Positions 1 to 8,071 of a stretch of 64,000 bases of DNA are shown one piece after another. The position numbers and the translations under genes were made by a program. Numbering within the stretch: position 1 is the stretch's first letter; each line of letters opens with the position of its first letter. Below the pieces are notes generated by a model, which did not search any database, was not told where the DNA came from, and saw nothing but the letters and a program-made list of their open reading frames with translations. Origin of the DNA: Desulfotignum sp. GTDB lineage: Bacteria; Desulfobacterota; Desulfobacteria; Desulfobacterales; Desulfobacteraceae. The stretch covers positions 62,001 through 126,000 of the forward strand of contig JAIPDL010000001.1 in NCBI GenBank assembly GCA_021737695.1, read 5' to 3'.

Positions 1-2
1 AT

Positions 3-1787
3 GCGACATCGGAACTGTTTGGTGTCAATGATCCAGGGACATCGGCCGGATGGCTGCAGAGCCTGGTGCTGGGTATCGGTTTTTTTCTGATCTGCCGGTT
101 GAGCTTCCGGCGCATATTGCACGGTTCTAAAAAATCCGCAACCGTTCAGGAAGACCGTGCGGTTTCCAGCACCATATCCCGTTTATCGGTGCTGGCTTTA
201 CTAGTGTTTGCCGTTGATATTTATGTGTTTCGCCTCAATACAGCGTTTTCTCATGTGCGACTGTTTCAGAAGATTCCCACGGTGGAAGCATTGCTGTTTT
301 TAGGATTGTTTGTTTCATACCTGGTCATGGTCTGGCATGCGGCCTATCCGGTTCAAAAACATTGGTTTTCCCGGCCGGTTTCCCGTAAACAATACATTTT
401 TTCCCAGTTGTCGTTTGCTTTGCCGACATTGCTTCCCTGGCTGTGCCTGTCTTTGTTTGTGGACCTGGTCCGGTTCATTGCGTATCCCCCGCTGGATGAT
501 CTGATGACTGGTCCGGCCGGTGAAATGATCATCATTATGGTGTTTATGGCCGGGATTGCGGTATTCGGTCCGGTGTTCATCAAAACCATTTGGCAATGCC
601 GGCCCATGGAAAAAGGGCCTGGCAGATCCCGGATCGAGGCGGTCTGTCATATGACCGGATTGCGGTATGCCGATATTTTGATATGGGATCTGTTTGCCGG
701 CAGCATGATCACGGCCGGTGTCATGGGTCTGGTGGGAAAATTCAGATATATCCTGGTGACCCCGGCCCTGCTTGGCTCTCTGGATGATGAGGAGCTGGCT
801 GCGGTCATTCTTCACGAAATCGGTCATGTCAAGCACCGGCACATGCTGTATTATCTGGTTTTTTTTGCCGGATTCATCGCCTGTAACGCGGTGTTGTATG
901 ACCCATTGATGCTTCTGGTTCTGGCAGGGGCGACCTTTTTCCCGAAGGCTGTTTTTTCAGGAATAGACATATCTCAGGTTCATTCGGTGCTGATGGGTGC
1001 GATTCTTATCTGTTTTTTCATCGTATATTTCCGTTTCGTGTTCGGATTTTTCATGCGGAACTTTGAACGCCAGGCCGATCTTTATCTGTTCCGATTCTTT
1101 CCCAATGCCTTTCCCTTGATCCGGACATTTTATAAAATCGGCGCCATCAGCCGACAGGATATGGAGCGTCCCAACTGGCATCATTTTAGTATTGGACAGC
1201 GCATCCGGTTTCTGGAAAAATGCCAGGAGAACAGCACGTTGATTGCGCATCATCATCGCCGGGTCCGGCGCATGATCGGTGTTGCCGTGATCGCGTTGAT
1301 CAGTGTCGTCGGGTTCGGATATCACCTGTCTTATGGTCAATTCAAGCCCGGGATTGACAATTTTGTTACCGGCCGGCTGGTGCTTGAGCAATTAAAGATG
1401 GATCCTGAAAATGCGGATCTGCATGTGGTTGCCGGTGATTTTCACTATGCGTCACACAATTTCATCCAGGCAATCTCGGCTTACGAATCCGCCATTGGTA
1501 TCAATTCGAATCATATCCATGCCCTCAACAATCTGGCCTGGCTTTTGGCGACTTGCCCGGTAACGGAAATTCAGGATCCGGGTCGTGCGCTGAATCTGGC
1601 CGGCCGGGCCGTGGCCCTGGCACCGCAGTCGCCGTTTGTGCTGGATACCTATGCGGAAGCCCTGTTTGCCAACCATCGTGTGGCCGAAGCGGTGTCAATC
1701 GCTCGAAAAGCCCTTGAGCTGGCCCGGGACCGGCAAAATTACTATCAGAATCAGGTCCGGCGGTTTCAGCGGCACCTTGAACGCTGA
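3..1787 (+). CDS. M48 family membrane metalloprotease with C-terminal TPRs (5' partial)
   Basis: This is a Ste24/HtpX-like zinc protease embedded in the inner membrane, the family that degrades or processes membrane proteins. The reading frame is open from the left window edge, so the true start lies upstream; the GTG at 66 is only an internal candidate. Several hydrophobic segments precede the zinc motif HEIGH (bases 813-827), and a downstream ERQAD motif fits the third zinc-ligand helix of M48 enzymes. More membrane segments follow. The last ~140 residues look like tetratricopeptide repeats (for example NHIHALNNLAWLLA), which suggests a protein-binding tail as in the BepA-type fusions. The downstream gene is convergent. 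Substrate cannot be told from the sequence. Confidence 0.85.
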   Translation, partial: ATSELFGVNDPGTSAGWLQSLVLGIGFFLICRLSFRRILHGSKKSATVQEDRAVSSTISRLSVLALLVFAVDIYVFRLNTAFSHVRLFQKIPTVEALLFLGLFVSYLVMVWHAAYPVQKHWFSRPVSRKQYIFSQLSFALPTLLPWLCLSLFVDLVRFIAYPPLDDLMTGPAGEMIIIMVFMAGIAVFGPVFIKTIWQCRPMEKGPGRSRIEAVCHMTGLRYADILIWDLFAGSMITAGVMGLVGKFRYILVTPALLGSLDDEELAAVILHEIGHVKHRHMLYYLVFFAGFIACNAVLYDPLMLLVLAGATFFPKAVFSGIDISQVHSVLMGAILICFFIVYFRFVFGFFMRNFERQADLYLFRFFPNAFPLIRTFYKIGAISRQDMERPNWHHFSIGQRIRFLEKCQENSTLIAHHHRRVRRMIGVAVIALISVVGFGYHLSYGQFKPGIDNFVTGRLVLEQLKMDPENADLHVVAGDFHYASHNFIQAISAYESAIGINSNHIHALNNLAWLLATCPVTEIQDPGRALNLAGRAVALAPQSPFVLDTYAEALFANHRVAEAVSIARKALELARDRQNYYQNQVRRFQRHLER

Positions 1788-1811
1788 AAGACACCAAAAT
1801 ATCCGGATGAA

Positions 1812-2282
1812 TCAAAGGATAGGGGCGGACTGGTATTCTTCGATGCCTTTGTGCATGGTTTTAACGGCCAGCTGGATGCAATGGTGTTTTTTTTCCGGAA
1901 TGTTTTCAAGCCGTTTAAACACGTCGCCGTCATTGATGGTCAATGCCTTGTCCAGGGGTTGACCCTTGATCAGCTCCACCACGGCCATGGCAGCGGATAT
2001 GGCACCGGCACAACCGGTGATCTCATACCGGACATCCTGTATGATGTTGCGGTCATCCACCTTGAGATAAATTTTCATGATATCACCGCAGGAGCCGATT
2101 TTTTCTGATATCTGGCTGGCGTCCTGAAGATGACCCATATATTTTTTTTCAATAAAGTAATTGATGGCCGGTTCTGCATATCCTGCTTCAGACAGCATTT
2201 TTCGCTGGGAGGTGATGGCGTCGATTTCCGTTGTCACTGGTGTTTCCTTACTGGTTTCGGGCTCAAGAGACATTGAATACAT
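1812..2282 (-). CDS. NifU/IscU-like iron-sulfur cluster assembly scaffold
   Basis: A scaffold-type protein on which Fe-S clusters are assembled before transfer to apo-proteins. The three conserved cysteines of the NifU N-terminal family are present in the contexts GSCGD, TGCAGA and HHCIQL, with the usual Asp after the first Cys. It carries an extra N-terminal stretch of ~35 residues compared with a minimal IscU. The chosen ATG at 2282 is uncertain: an upstream GTG (2309) and a downstream ATG (2273) are in frame and none has a strong ribosome binding site. No iscS or nifS neighbour is seen here, so it stands alone. Family assignment is firm; whether it serves general or specialised cluster assembly is unknown. 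Confidence 0.82.
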   Translation of the reverse strand: MYSMSLEPETSKETPVTTEIDAITSQRKMLSEAGYAEPAINYFIEKKYMGHLQDASQISEKIGSCGDIMKIYLKVDDRNIIQDVRYEITGCAGAISAAMAVVELIKGQPLDKALTINDGDVFKRLENIPEKKHHCIQLAVKTMHKGIEEYQSAPIL

Positions 2283-2557
2283 CACCGACTGTCCGGAAAA
2301 TCCATTCACATGCCAAACCTGAGCGTATTCAAGTTACGGCACATAAAATAACGGAATTCTGATTGATGTCAAGGAAAATGCCGATCATTGGAAAAACAAT
2401 GGAAAATAACACTTGTGAATTGAACCAGTTATGATATGCTAAATTCGATTATTTCACCACTGACGGACCACACAAAGCCGATATCCCGACAAGGGTTGAC
2501 CGGGCGATATATAGACGTTGATTATCATTTTGGTTTACAGAAAAAGGAGACCCCGTC

Positions 2558-2788
2558 ATGAAAGAGTTAATCAAGTACATTGCACAGTCTTTGGTCGATG
2601 ATCCGGATCAGGTGGATGTCCAGGAAATTAAGGCGCAGCAGACCCTTGTTCTGGAGCTTCGGGTGGCAAAGGAGGATCTGGGGAAAGTCATCGGCAAAAA
2701 AGGCAGAACCGCCCAGGCTATGCGTACTATTCTTTCGTGCGCATCAGCCAAAGAGCAAAAACGGGTTATACTGGAAATCGTGGAATAG
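2558..2788 (+). CDS. KH-domain RNA-binding protein (KhpA/YlqC family)
   Basis: A 76-residue single KH-domain protein. The GKVIGKKGR loop at about residues 42-50 is the GxxG RNA-binding motif, and the size matches the KhpA/YlqC family, which binds RNA and in Gram-positive species partners KhpB. A good ribosome binding site (AAAAAGGAGA) lies 9-10 bases before the ATG. In many bacteria this gene sits between rpsP and rimM; here it stands alone, followed by a decayed insertion element, so the usual ribosomal context has been lost or moved. Confidence 0.9.
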   Translation: MKELIKYIAQSLVDDPDQVDVQEIKAQQTLVLELRVAKEDLGKVIGKKGRTAQAMRTILSCASAKEQKRVILEIVE

Positions 2789-2952
2789 TCCGGCTTACAA
2801 AATCCTGTCACCATCAGGGCCTGTGAAAAAAGCAGGTCCTGCAGTCATGTGATATATGTTCTGAACCCTTTTGCCTGTGTTCGACGGTCATAGGATCATT
2901 TTTTCAGAGGTTTGTCAAAATATTCAATAAAATCAAAACGAATATCGGTCCT

Positions 2953-3589
2953 GAGCCCCAAATTTGTAGGCACAAGAATTTGACATTTATTATTCATATG
3001 TCTGAAGATACATGCTTTTTTAATGGGCATGAATCTTCGCAGCATAAAACGTCAGAACAAGGATGGGTCTGAGGTCGTGTATATTCAGTTGGCCCACAAC
3101 ACCCGGCACCCTGAAAAGGGCTATACCCGGGCCGAGCTCGTCTATTCCTTCGGGCGCCGCGATCAGCTGGATGTGGTGGCCCTCAAGCGTCTCGTGTCCA
3201 GCCTCAGCCGCTTTATCAGCCCCGAAGATGCCCAGGATCTGGAAGCTCAGGGCGCTGGCATCAAGTTCCTCTCCAGTCTGTCGGCCGGTGGGGCTCTGCT
3301 GCTCAAAGGATTGTGGGAACGCATCCCTGTCCGATGCTGGGTGCTGCCCGGGAACCAGAACGATGCCAGGTGTGTCGACCAGGTCCAGAAAGATATGAAT
3401 GACTGGAAGCTGGGCCATGTGATCTGGGCATGACCAGCGAAGAGTACCGGCGCAATCTGCAAAGAGCCGGGGGACAGTACATCCTGGGTGAAAAACTCCG
3501 GGGGACCACTATAAACGAAGAGGCTGAATCAGATTCGTGTTTTTCCCTAATGGGGCAGGGTAGGGTACTTAAGGAATGATTTGGGGCAC
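2953..3589. mobile_element. Degenerate IS1634-like insertion sequence remnant
   Basis: The stretch is bounded by an imperfect terminal inverted repeat: GAGCCCCAAAT at 2953-2963 and, read on the minus strand, GTGCCCCAAAT at 3579-3589 (10 of 11 positions match). Inside is only a shortened, frameshifted transposase. At ~640 bp the element is far below the 1.5-2 kb of a complete IS1634/IS4-group element, so it must have lost most of its interior and is surely inactive. The assignment rests on the transposase residues and the inferred ends. Confidence 0.6.
3023..3579 (+). pseudogene. IS1634-family transposase, internally deleted and frameshifted
   Basis: The first frame gives 136 residues. Its N-terminal part (YSFGRRDQLDVVALKRLV, then RFISPEDA) is typical of IS1634-family DDE transposases. 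After LLKGLWERIPV the sequence jumps to GNQNDARCVDQVQKDMNDWK, which in intact relatives lies much further on, so an internal deletion is likely. The frame stops at 3433 after HVIWA, while the continuation (MTSEEYRRNLQRAGGQYILG) lies in another frame from about 3430. The catalytic core is missing, so no active enzyme can be made. Confidence 0.7.
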
Positions 3590-3854
3590 GTTTTTATCAC
3601 AAAGGCCCCTTTTTGATAAACTGACAATGTGCCAAAACTGTTAATGGCTGGCCTTTAAAAGCTATTTCGAATTAGGGCTAAGCAGCTTCTGCGGGTCAAG
3701 AAAGATGTGGGCTGGATGTTGACCAACCCCCACTGAAATATTTGATACTGAATGACGATTTCGGGCTCAATTCCCGCGTCTTATAAAACTTCCATCGGTT
3801 CACTTTTGGGGAATGATTGGAAAACTAGTTTAGTTCCTAAATTATTGAATAAAA
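3590..3854. other. Non-coding stretch between IS remnant and tRNA-Sec
   Basis: No gene is supported here. A 19-codon open stretch at 3677-3736 (AKQLLRVKKDVGWMLTNPH then stop) reads like the tail of a decayed gene, possibly another transposase, but it is too short to assign. Nothing else stands out. Confidence 0.35.
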
Positions 3855-3952
3855 TGGCGGAAGTGCATGGGAATCGAACCCACCCGGGACGGTATTAACG
3901 CCCCACATCGGATTTGAAGTCCGAGGGCCCCACCAGTGAGCCGCGCACTTCC
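3855..3952 (-). tRNA. selC: tRNA-Sec (anticodon UCA)
   Basis: The minus strand folds into a selenocysteine tRNA. It has an 8-bp acceptor stem (GGAAGTGC with GCACTTCC), a 5-bp T stem around TTCGATT, an anticodon stem TCGGA/TCCGA with anticodon TCA (plus-strand 3915-3917), and a long variable arm (GGGGCG/CGTCCC). Discriminator G and an encoded CCA (3855-3857) close the 3' end. The 8+5 acceptor/T geometry and long extra arm separate it from serine tRNAs. selA, selB and selD are not in the window, but the gene implies that the organism makes selenoproteins, as is common in sulfate reducers. Confidence 0.95.
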
Positions 3953-4104
3953 GCATTTATTTAGGTCGATTGTTGCTTACCTATACTGCATCCTTGTTTT
4001 TGTCAATGTCTTTTTCCATTCTCAGGCCTGCATTTGGTCTGGAATTAATCAGTTAAGTTTAGTATATACAGACATTTTATGCAACGCACAAAAGGACGGT
4101 ATAT

Positions 4105-5244
4105 ATGATAAATTCACAAAGACTGGCCGAGCGGTTCATCATGCTGGCACAGATCGATTCCGAATCCCGCCATGAAGCACAGGTGGCGGAGAAAATTGAA
4201 AAAATTCTCACCGGTATGGGGGCTACCGTCCGTTATGATACAGCAAAAGAAAAAACCGGGGGAGACTGCTCCAATCTGGTGGCAAAATTTGCTGGAAACC
4301 GGCCGGTGCAGCCCTTGTTTTTGTCCGGTCACATGGATACGGTGGTACCTGGCAAAGGGGTAAAAGTCACTTTTGCTGATGGCATTTTTAAAAGTGACGG
4401 CACCACGATCCTGGGATCGGATGACAAGTCCGCCATTGCCATTATCCTGGAGGTGATGGATGTGGTAAAGGAAAACAACCTGCCCTGTCCGCCGGTGGAA
4501 CTGATTTTCACGATCTGCGAGGAGATCGGGCTGCTGGGTGCCAAACATTTTGATCTGTCTTTGATTGATGCAAAATTCGGGTATATTCTGGATTCCACGG
4601 ACACCGAAGGGATTGTGACCCGGGCACCGGCTGCCAACAAGATTTTTATTACCATGCACGGCAGGGCTGCCCATGCCGGGGCTGCTCCGGAAAAAGGAGT
4701 GAGCGCCATTTATGCGGCTGCCAGGGCCATATCCCGGCTGGAACTGGGCCGGATCGACAGCGAGACCACCTGTAACCTGGGCATCATCACCGGGGGCATG
4801 GCCACCAATATTATTCCGGAAAAGGTGGAGATCAAAGGAGAAGCCCGGTCCCATGACCTGGAAAAGCTCAGTGCCGTGACCAATAATATAGTTAAGGCAT
4901 TTGAAAAAACCGCCCGGGACCTGCGGGGGAAGGATACTGTGCCCCGGGCGGAAATTGTGGTGGAAAATGATTTTCCCAACACCGCCATTCCAGAAGACCA
5001 TAAAGCCGTGGTGCTGGCCAGGAAAGCGGCCGCCAATCTGGGCAGAACCCTGGAAAGCAAGACCATCGGCGGCGGAGCGGATGCCAATGTCTTCTTCGGC
5101 AAGGGCATTGTGGCCGGGGTCTTGGGCACAGGCATGACCGATGTGCATACAGTGAATGAATCCATTGCCCTCAAAGACATGGAGAATACGGCCCGCCTGG
5201 TCCTGGAAATTCTTCAGGTGCATGCGGCCGGAGACAGCGCATAG
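4105..5244 (+). CDS. M20 family zinc aminopeptidase (PepT-like)
   Basis: A cytoplasmic di-zinc exopeptidase of the M20/M25/M40 clan, closest in layout to the PepT-like YqjE proteins that cleave short peptides. Metal and catalytic signatures are visible: SGHMDTV (His76, Asp78), GSDDKSA (bridging Asp106) and the ICEEIG pair Glu139/Glu140. The central dimerisation domain begins near MHGRAAHAGAAPEKG and the last zinc ligand lies in the C-terminal GMTDVHTVNE segment. Length (379 aa) is normal. The ATG is preceded by AAAGGACG. The stop codon directly abuts the larC start, so the two are probably co-transcribed and perhaps coupled in translation. Confidence 0.88.
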   Translation: MINSQRLAERFIMLAQIDSESRHEAQVAEKIEKILTGMGATVRYDTAKEKTGGDCSNLVAKFAGNRPVQPLFLSGHMDTVVPGKGVKVTFADGIFKSDGTTILGSDDKSAIAIILEVMDVVKENNLPCPPVELIFTICEEIGLLGAKHFDLSLIDAKFGYILDSTDTEGIVTRAPAANKIFITMHGRAAHAGAAPEKGVSAIYAAARAISRLELGRIDSETTCNLGIITGGMATNIIPEKVEIKGEARSHDLEKLSAVTNNIVKAFEKTARDLRGKDTVPRAEIVVENDFPNTAIPEDHKAVVLARKAAANLGRTLESKTIGGGADANVFFGKGIVAGVLGTGMTDVHTVNESIALKDMENTARLVLEILQVHAAGDSA

Positions 5245-6489
5245 ATGATACTGTACCTGGACCTGGTTTCCGGTATCAGCGGGGATATGTGCCTGGGGGC
5301 CCTGGTGGACCTGGGGGTGGATCCGGGCTGGCTGGAAACGCAGCTCACACCTTTGTTTGCTGGATTCCGTATCACAGCGTCACCGGTGTTTCGCAGCCAC
5401 CTGCGGGCAGTGGATCTGACCGTGGCGGTGATAGACACAGAAACATCCAGACGATATGCAGACATCAGGACCCTGATCCAGGGATCAGGCCTGTCTGCAT
5501 ATGTGAAAAAAAACAGCCTGACCGCCTTTGAAAAGATTGCCCGGGCAGAAGCTGAAATCCACGGGCAGGACCTGGAGGATGTGCATTTTCATGAGATCGG
5601 GGGAATCGATTCTTTGGTGGATATCCTGGGTACATTTGTGTGCATGGAAAAGCTGGGCATCACAGAGGTGCATGCCTCTGCCGTGCCTTTGGGGTCTGGA
5701 TATGTTGACTGCGCTCACGGCAGAATTCCGGTGCCGGTGCCGGCTACTCTTGCCATCCTGGAGGGGATTCCCGTGATTGGGTCAGCTGCCAAAACTGAAA
5801 TCGTCACTCCCACCGGCGCGGCCCTGGCAGTCACCCTGGTGACCCGGTTCGGCCCTGTGCCCCCCATGCAGATTGTCAAAACCGGGTATGGCGCCGGAAA
5901 AAGAGATACTGGTGCCGGTGTACCCAATCTGCTGCGCATGGTGCTGGGCAAAAGGATTGAAACATCTGCATTCGGATGCGCATCCCCTGGGGAAAAAAAA
6001 CATCACCCTGGAACCGGCCCGGATTATATCCAGCATGAACACATCGCAGTAATCACCACCCAGGTGGATGACATGAATCCGGAGATCCTGGGTTTTGTCA
6101 TGGACCATCTCCTGGAAAAAGGGGCCCTGGATGTGACATATGCCCCGGTATATATGAAAAAAAATCGCCCCGGCACCCGCATGGAGGTGCTGTGCACCTT
6201 GGAGGACCTATCTGCCATGGTCCATGAGATCCTTGTCCAGACCACAGCCATTGGTGTGCGCTACCATATCAGCGACCGGGCAGTGCTGCACCGTGAGCAG
6301 CCCTGTCAAATGGATACAGTGTTCGGGCCGGTGGCGGCCAAAAAAATCAAGCATCCAGACGGCAGTGCACACATGGTGCCCGAATATGAAGCCCTGGCCA
6401 AAATTGCCCGGCAGCAGGACATACCCCTTAAAACGGTGTATGAAAAGGTTGCAGGAAATTCCCTTGACAGGGAAAATATCAGATTATAG
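5245..6489 (+). CDS. larC: Nickel pincer cofactor biosynthesis protein LarC
   Basis: LarC inserts nickel into the pyridinium-based dithio-mononucleotide that becomes the nickel pincer nucleotide of lactate racemase and related LarA enzymes. The N-terminal DLVSGISGDM, the HFHEIGG motif (residues 114-120) and EIVTPTGAAL are family hallmarks. The whole protein is one 414-residue frame, unlike the Lactobacillus gene, which needs a ribosomal frameshift to join LarC1 and LarC2. No larA, larB or larE is present in this window. The ATG follows the previous stop without a gap. Confidence 0.88.
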   Translation: MILYLDLVSGISGDMCLGALVDLGVDPGWLETQLTPLFAGFRITASPVFRSHLRAVDLTVAVIDTETSRRYADIRTLIQGSGLSAYVKKNSLTAFEKIARAEAEIHGQDLEDVHFHEIGGIDSLVDILGTFVCMEKLGITEVHASAVPLGSGYVDCAHGRIPVPVPATLAILEGIPVIGSAAKTEIVTPTGAALAVTLVTRFGPVPPMQIVKTGYGAGKRDTGAGVPNLLRMVLGKRIETSAFGCASPGEKKHHPGTGPDYIQHEHIAVITTQVDDMNPEILGFVMDHLLEKGALDVTYAPVYMKKNRPGTRMEVLCTLEDLSAMVHEILVQTTAIGVRYHISDRAVLHREQPCQMDTVFGPVAAKKIKHPDGSAHMVPEYEALAKIARQQDIPLKTVYEKVAGNSLDRENIRL

Positions 6490-6511
6490 ATACATGAAGG
6501 ATGATCATGCC

Positions 6512-6982
6512 ATGACAAGCCTGTGGAAGAATCAACTGATTATGCTGGCAGCAACCGGATTCGGCCTGGGATACAGCCCGGTGGCACCCGGTACCTTGGG
6601 CACTTTGGCAGCCCTGCCATTCATCTGGCTTTTCACTTACATTCCCAAGGCGGCTGGTGCATTTTTCCTGGTGTGCTTTTTGCTGTCATCGGTGTTTGTG
6701 GCGGATCGGGCGGAAAAAATACTGGGCAGAAAAGATCCCGGTGCCATTGTTATTGATGAGATAGCAGGATACTGGGTGACCATGTGCCTGGTGCCGGTGA
6801 CAGGTATTACCCTGATAGTGGGATTTATTGCATTCAGGTGTTTTGACATATTCAAAATCCCGCCGGTGCGGTATTTTGAAAAAAATTTTTCCGGTGGTGC
6901 CGGTGTGGTGCTGGACGATATCATGGCAGGAGTGCTGGCAGCATTCACTGTTAAATGTTTATATGTTTTAGGGGTACATTAG
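6512..6982 (+). CDS. pgpA: Phosphatidylglycerophosphatase A
   Basis: An inner-membrane phosphatase that converts phosphatidylglycerophosphate to phosphatidylglycerol. The N-terminal GFGLGYSPVAPGTLGTL and the acidic IVIDEIAGYW motif are typical of PgpA, with about four membrane segments and a GGAGVVLDDIMAG end motif. The reading frame extends upstream inside larC, but the ATG at 6512 has an AAGGA sequence about 10 bases before it and gives the usual ~156 residues; ATG 6494 is the alternative. recA follows 13 bases downstream. Confidence 0.88.
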   Translation: MTSLWKNQLIMLAATGFGLGYSPVAPGTLGTLAALPFIWLFTYIPKAAGAFFLVCFLLSSVFVADRAEKILGRKDPGAIVIDEIAGYWVTMCLVPVTGITLIVGFIAFRCFDIFKIPPVRYFEKNFSGGAGVVLDDIMAGVLAAFTVKCLYVLGVH

Positions 6983-6995
6983 GAGACTGTAAGGT

Positions 6996-8030
6996 ATGGA
7001 AAAAAACGCAGACAAAGACAAGGCAGTTCAGACCGCCATGGGGCAGATTGAACGTCAGTTCGGCAAAGGCTCCATCATGAAACTGGGGGGCCGGGTGGTG
7101 GAAGCGGTACCGGTGATCCGGTCCGGTTCCCTGGCCCTGGACAAGGCCCTGGGTGTGGGCGGATATCCCCGGGGCCGGGTGGTGGAAATCTATGGCCCTG
7201 AATCGTCCGGAAAGACCACCCTGGCCCTGCATGCCGTGGCCCAGGCCCAGAAAAAGGGCGGGATTGCCGCATTTATTGATGCGGAACATGCCCTGGACGT
7301 GGGATATGCCAAAAAACTGGGCGTGGACTGTGATGAATTGCTGGTGTCCCAGCCCGATACCGGAGAGCAGGCCCTGGAAATTGCCGACATGCTGATCCGC
7401 AGCGGCGGCATTGACATTCTGATTGTGGATTCCGTGGCGGCCCTGGTGCCCCGGTCCGAGATTGAAGGTGAGATGGGCGATTCCCACATGGGGCTCCAGG
7501 CACGGCTCATGTCCCAGGCATTGCGCAAACTGGCCGGCACCCTGGGAAAAACCCATACCACCATTATATTCATCAACCAGATCCGCATGAAAATAGGGGT
7601 GGTGTACGGCAACCCTGAGACTACCACCGGGGGCAATGCATTGAAATTTTATGCATCCATGCGCCTGGAAATCCGGCGGGTATCTCCCATCAAAGAGGGT
7701 CAGGATATTATCGGCAACCGGACCCGGGTCAAAGTGGTGAAAAACAAGCTGGCACCCCCGTTCAAAGATGTGGAATTCGATCTGATGTATGGGGAGGGCA
7801 TTTCCCGTACCGGGGATCTGCTGGATATGGGAGTAATCTTGAACATTGTGGATAAAAGCGGGTCCTGGTATTCTTTTGAAGGTGAGCGTATCGGGCAGGG
7901 AAGAGAAAACGTGAAAGCGTTTCTCATCGAAAACCCGGAAATCTTTGCCAAAATCGAAACCAAGGTCAGAGACGAACTTGGGATCGCGGATGTGAAAAAA
8001 GCTGAGGATACTCCTCAAAAGACCAAATAA
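6996..8030 (+). CDS. recA: Recombinase RecA
   Basis: RecA forms filaments on single-stranded DNA, catalyses strand exchange and stimulates LexA self-cleavage. The 344-residue protein is full length: Walker [10 protein letters not shown] at residues 67-75, Walker [11 protein letters not shown], the L1/L2 DNA-binding loops ([19 protein letters not shown] and [17 protein letters not shown]) and the C-terminal domain ending in a charged tail. It lies close behind pgpA and is followed by alaS 41 bases later, with no recX between. No clear LexA box was seen directly upstream, so any SOS promoter would lie within pgpA or earlier. Confidence 0.98.
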   Translation: MEKNADKDKAVQTAMGQIERQFGKGSIMKLGGRVVEAVPVIRSGSLALDKALGVGGYPRGRVVEIYGPESSGKTTLALHAVAQAQKKGGIAAFIDAEHALDVGYAKKLGVDCDELLVSQPDTGEQALEIADMLIRSGGIDILIVDSVAALVPRSEIEGEMGDSHMGLQARLMSQALRKLAGTLGKTHTTIIFINQIRMKIGVVYGNPETTTGGNALKFYASMRLEIRRVSPIKEGQDIIGNRTRVKVVKNKLAPPFKDVEFDLMYGEGISRTGDLLDMGVILNIVDKSGSWYSFEGERIGQGRENVKAFLIENPEIFAKIETKVRDELGIADVKKAEDTPQKTK

Positions 8031-8071
8031 TACCCAGACGCTAAAACCCAATACCAATTCGGAGCACATAT

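Noticed and set aside
4114-5223. Long minus-strand open frame opposite the M20 peptidase gene
   Set aside because: It is the antisense shadow of a clear M20 gene; its translation has no family features and no ribosome binding site.
6224-6511. Upstream extension of pgpA into larC
   Set aside because: The added residues have no similarity to PgpA and overlap larC by more than 260 bases; the internal ATG has a better ribosome binding site.
6951-8069. 372-codon minus-strand open frame opposite recA
   Set aside because: Shadow of recA; composition rich in His, Gly and Phe is typical of antisense of a conserved gene.
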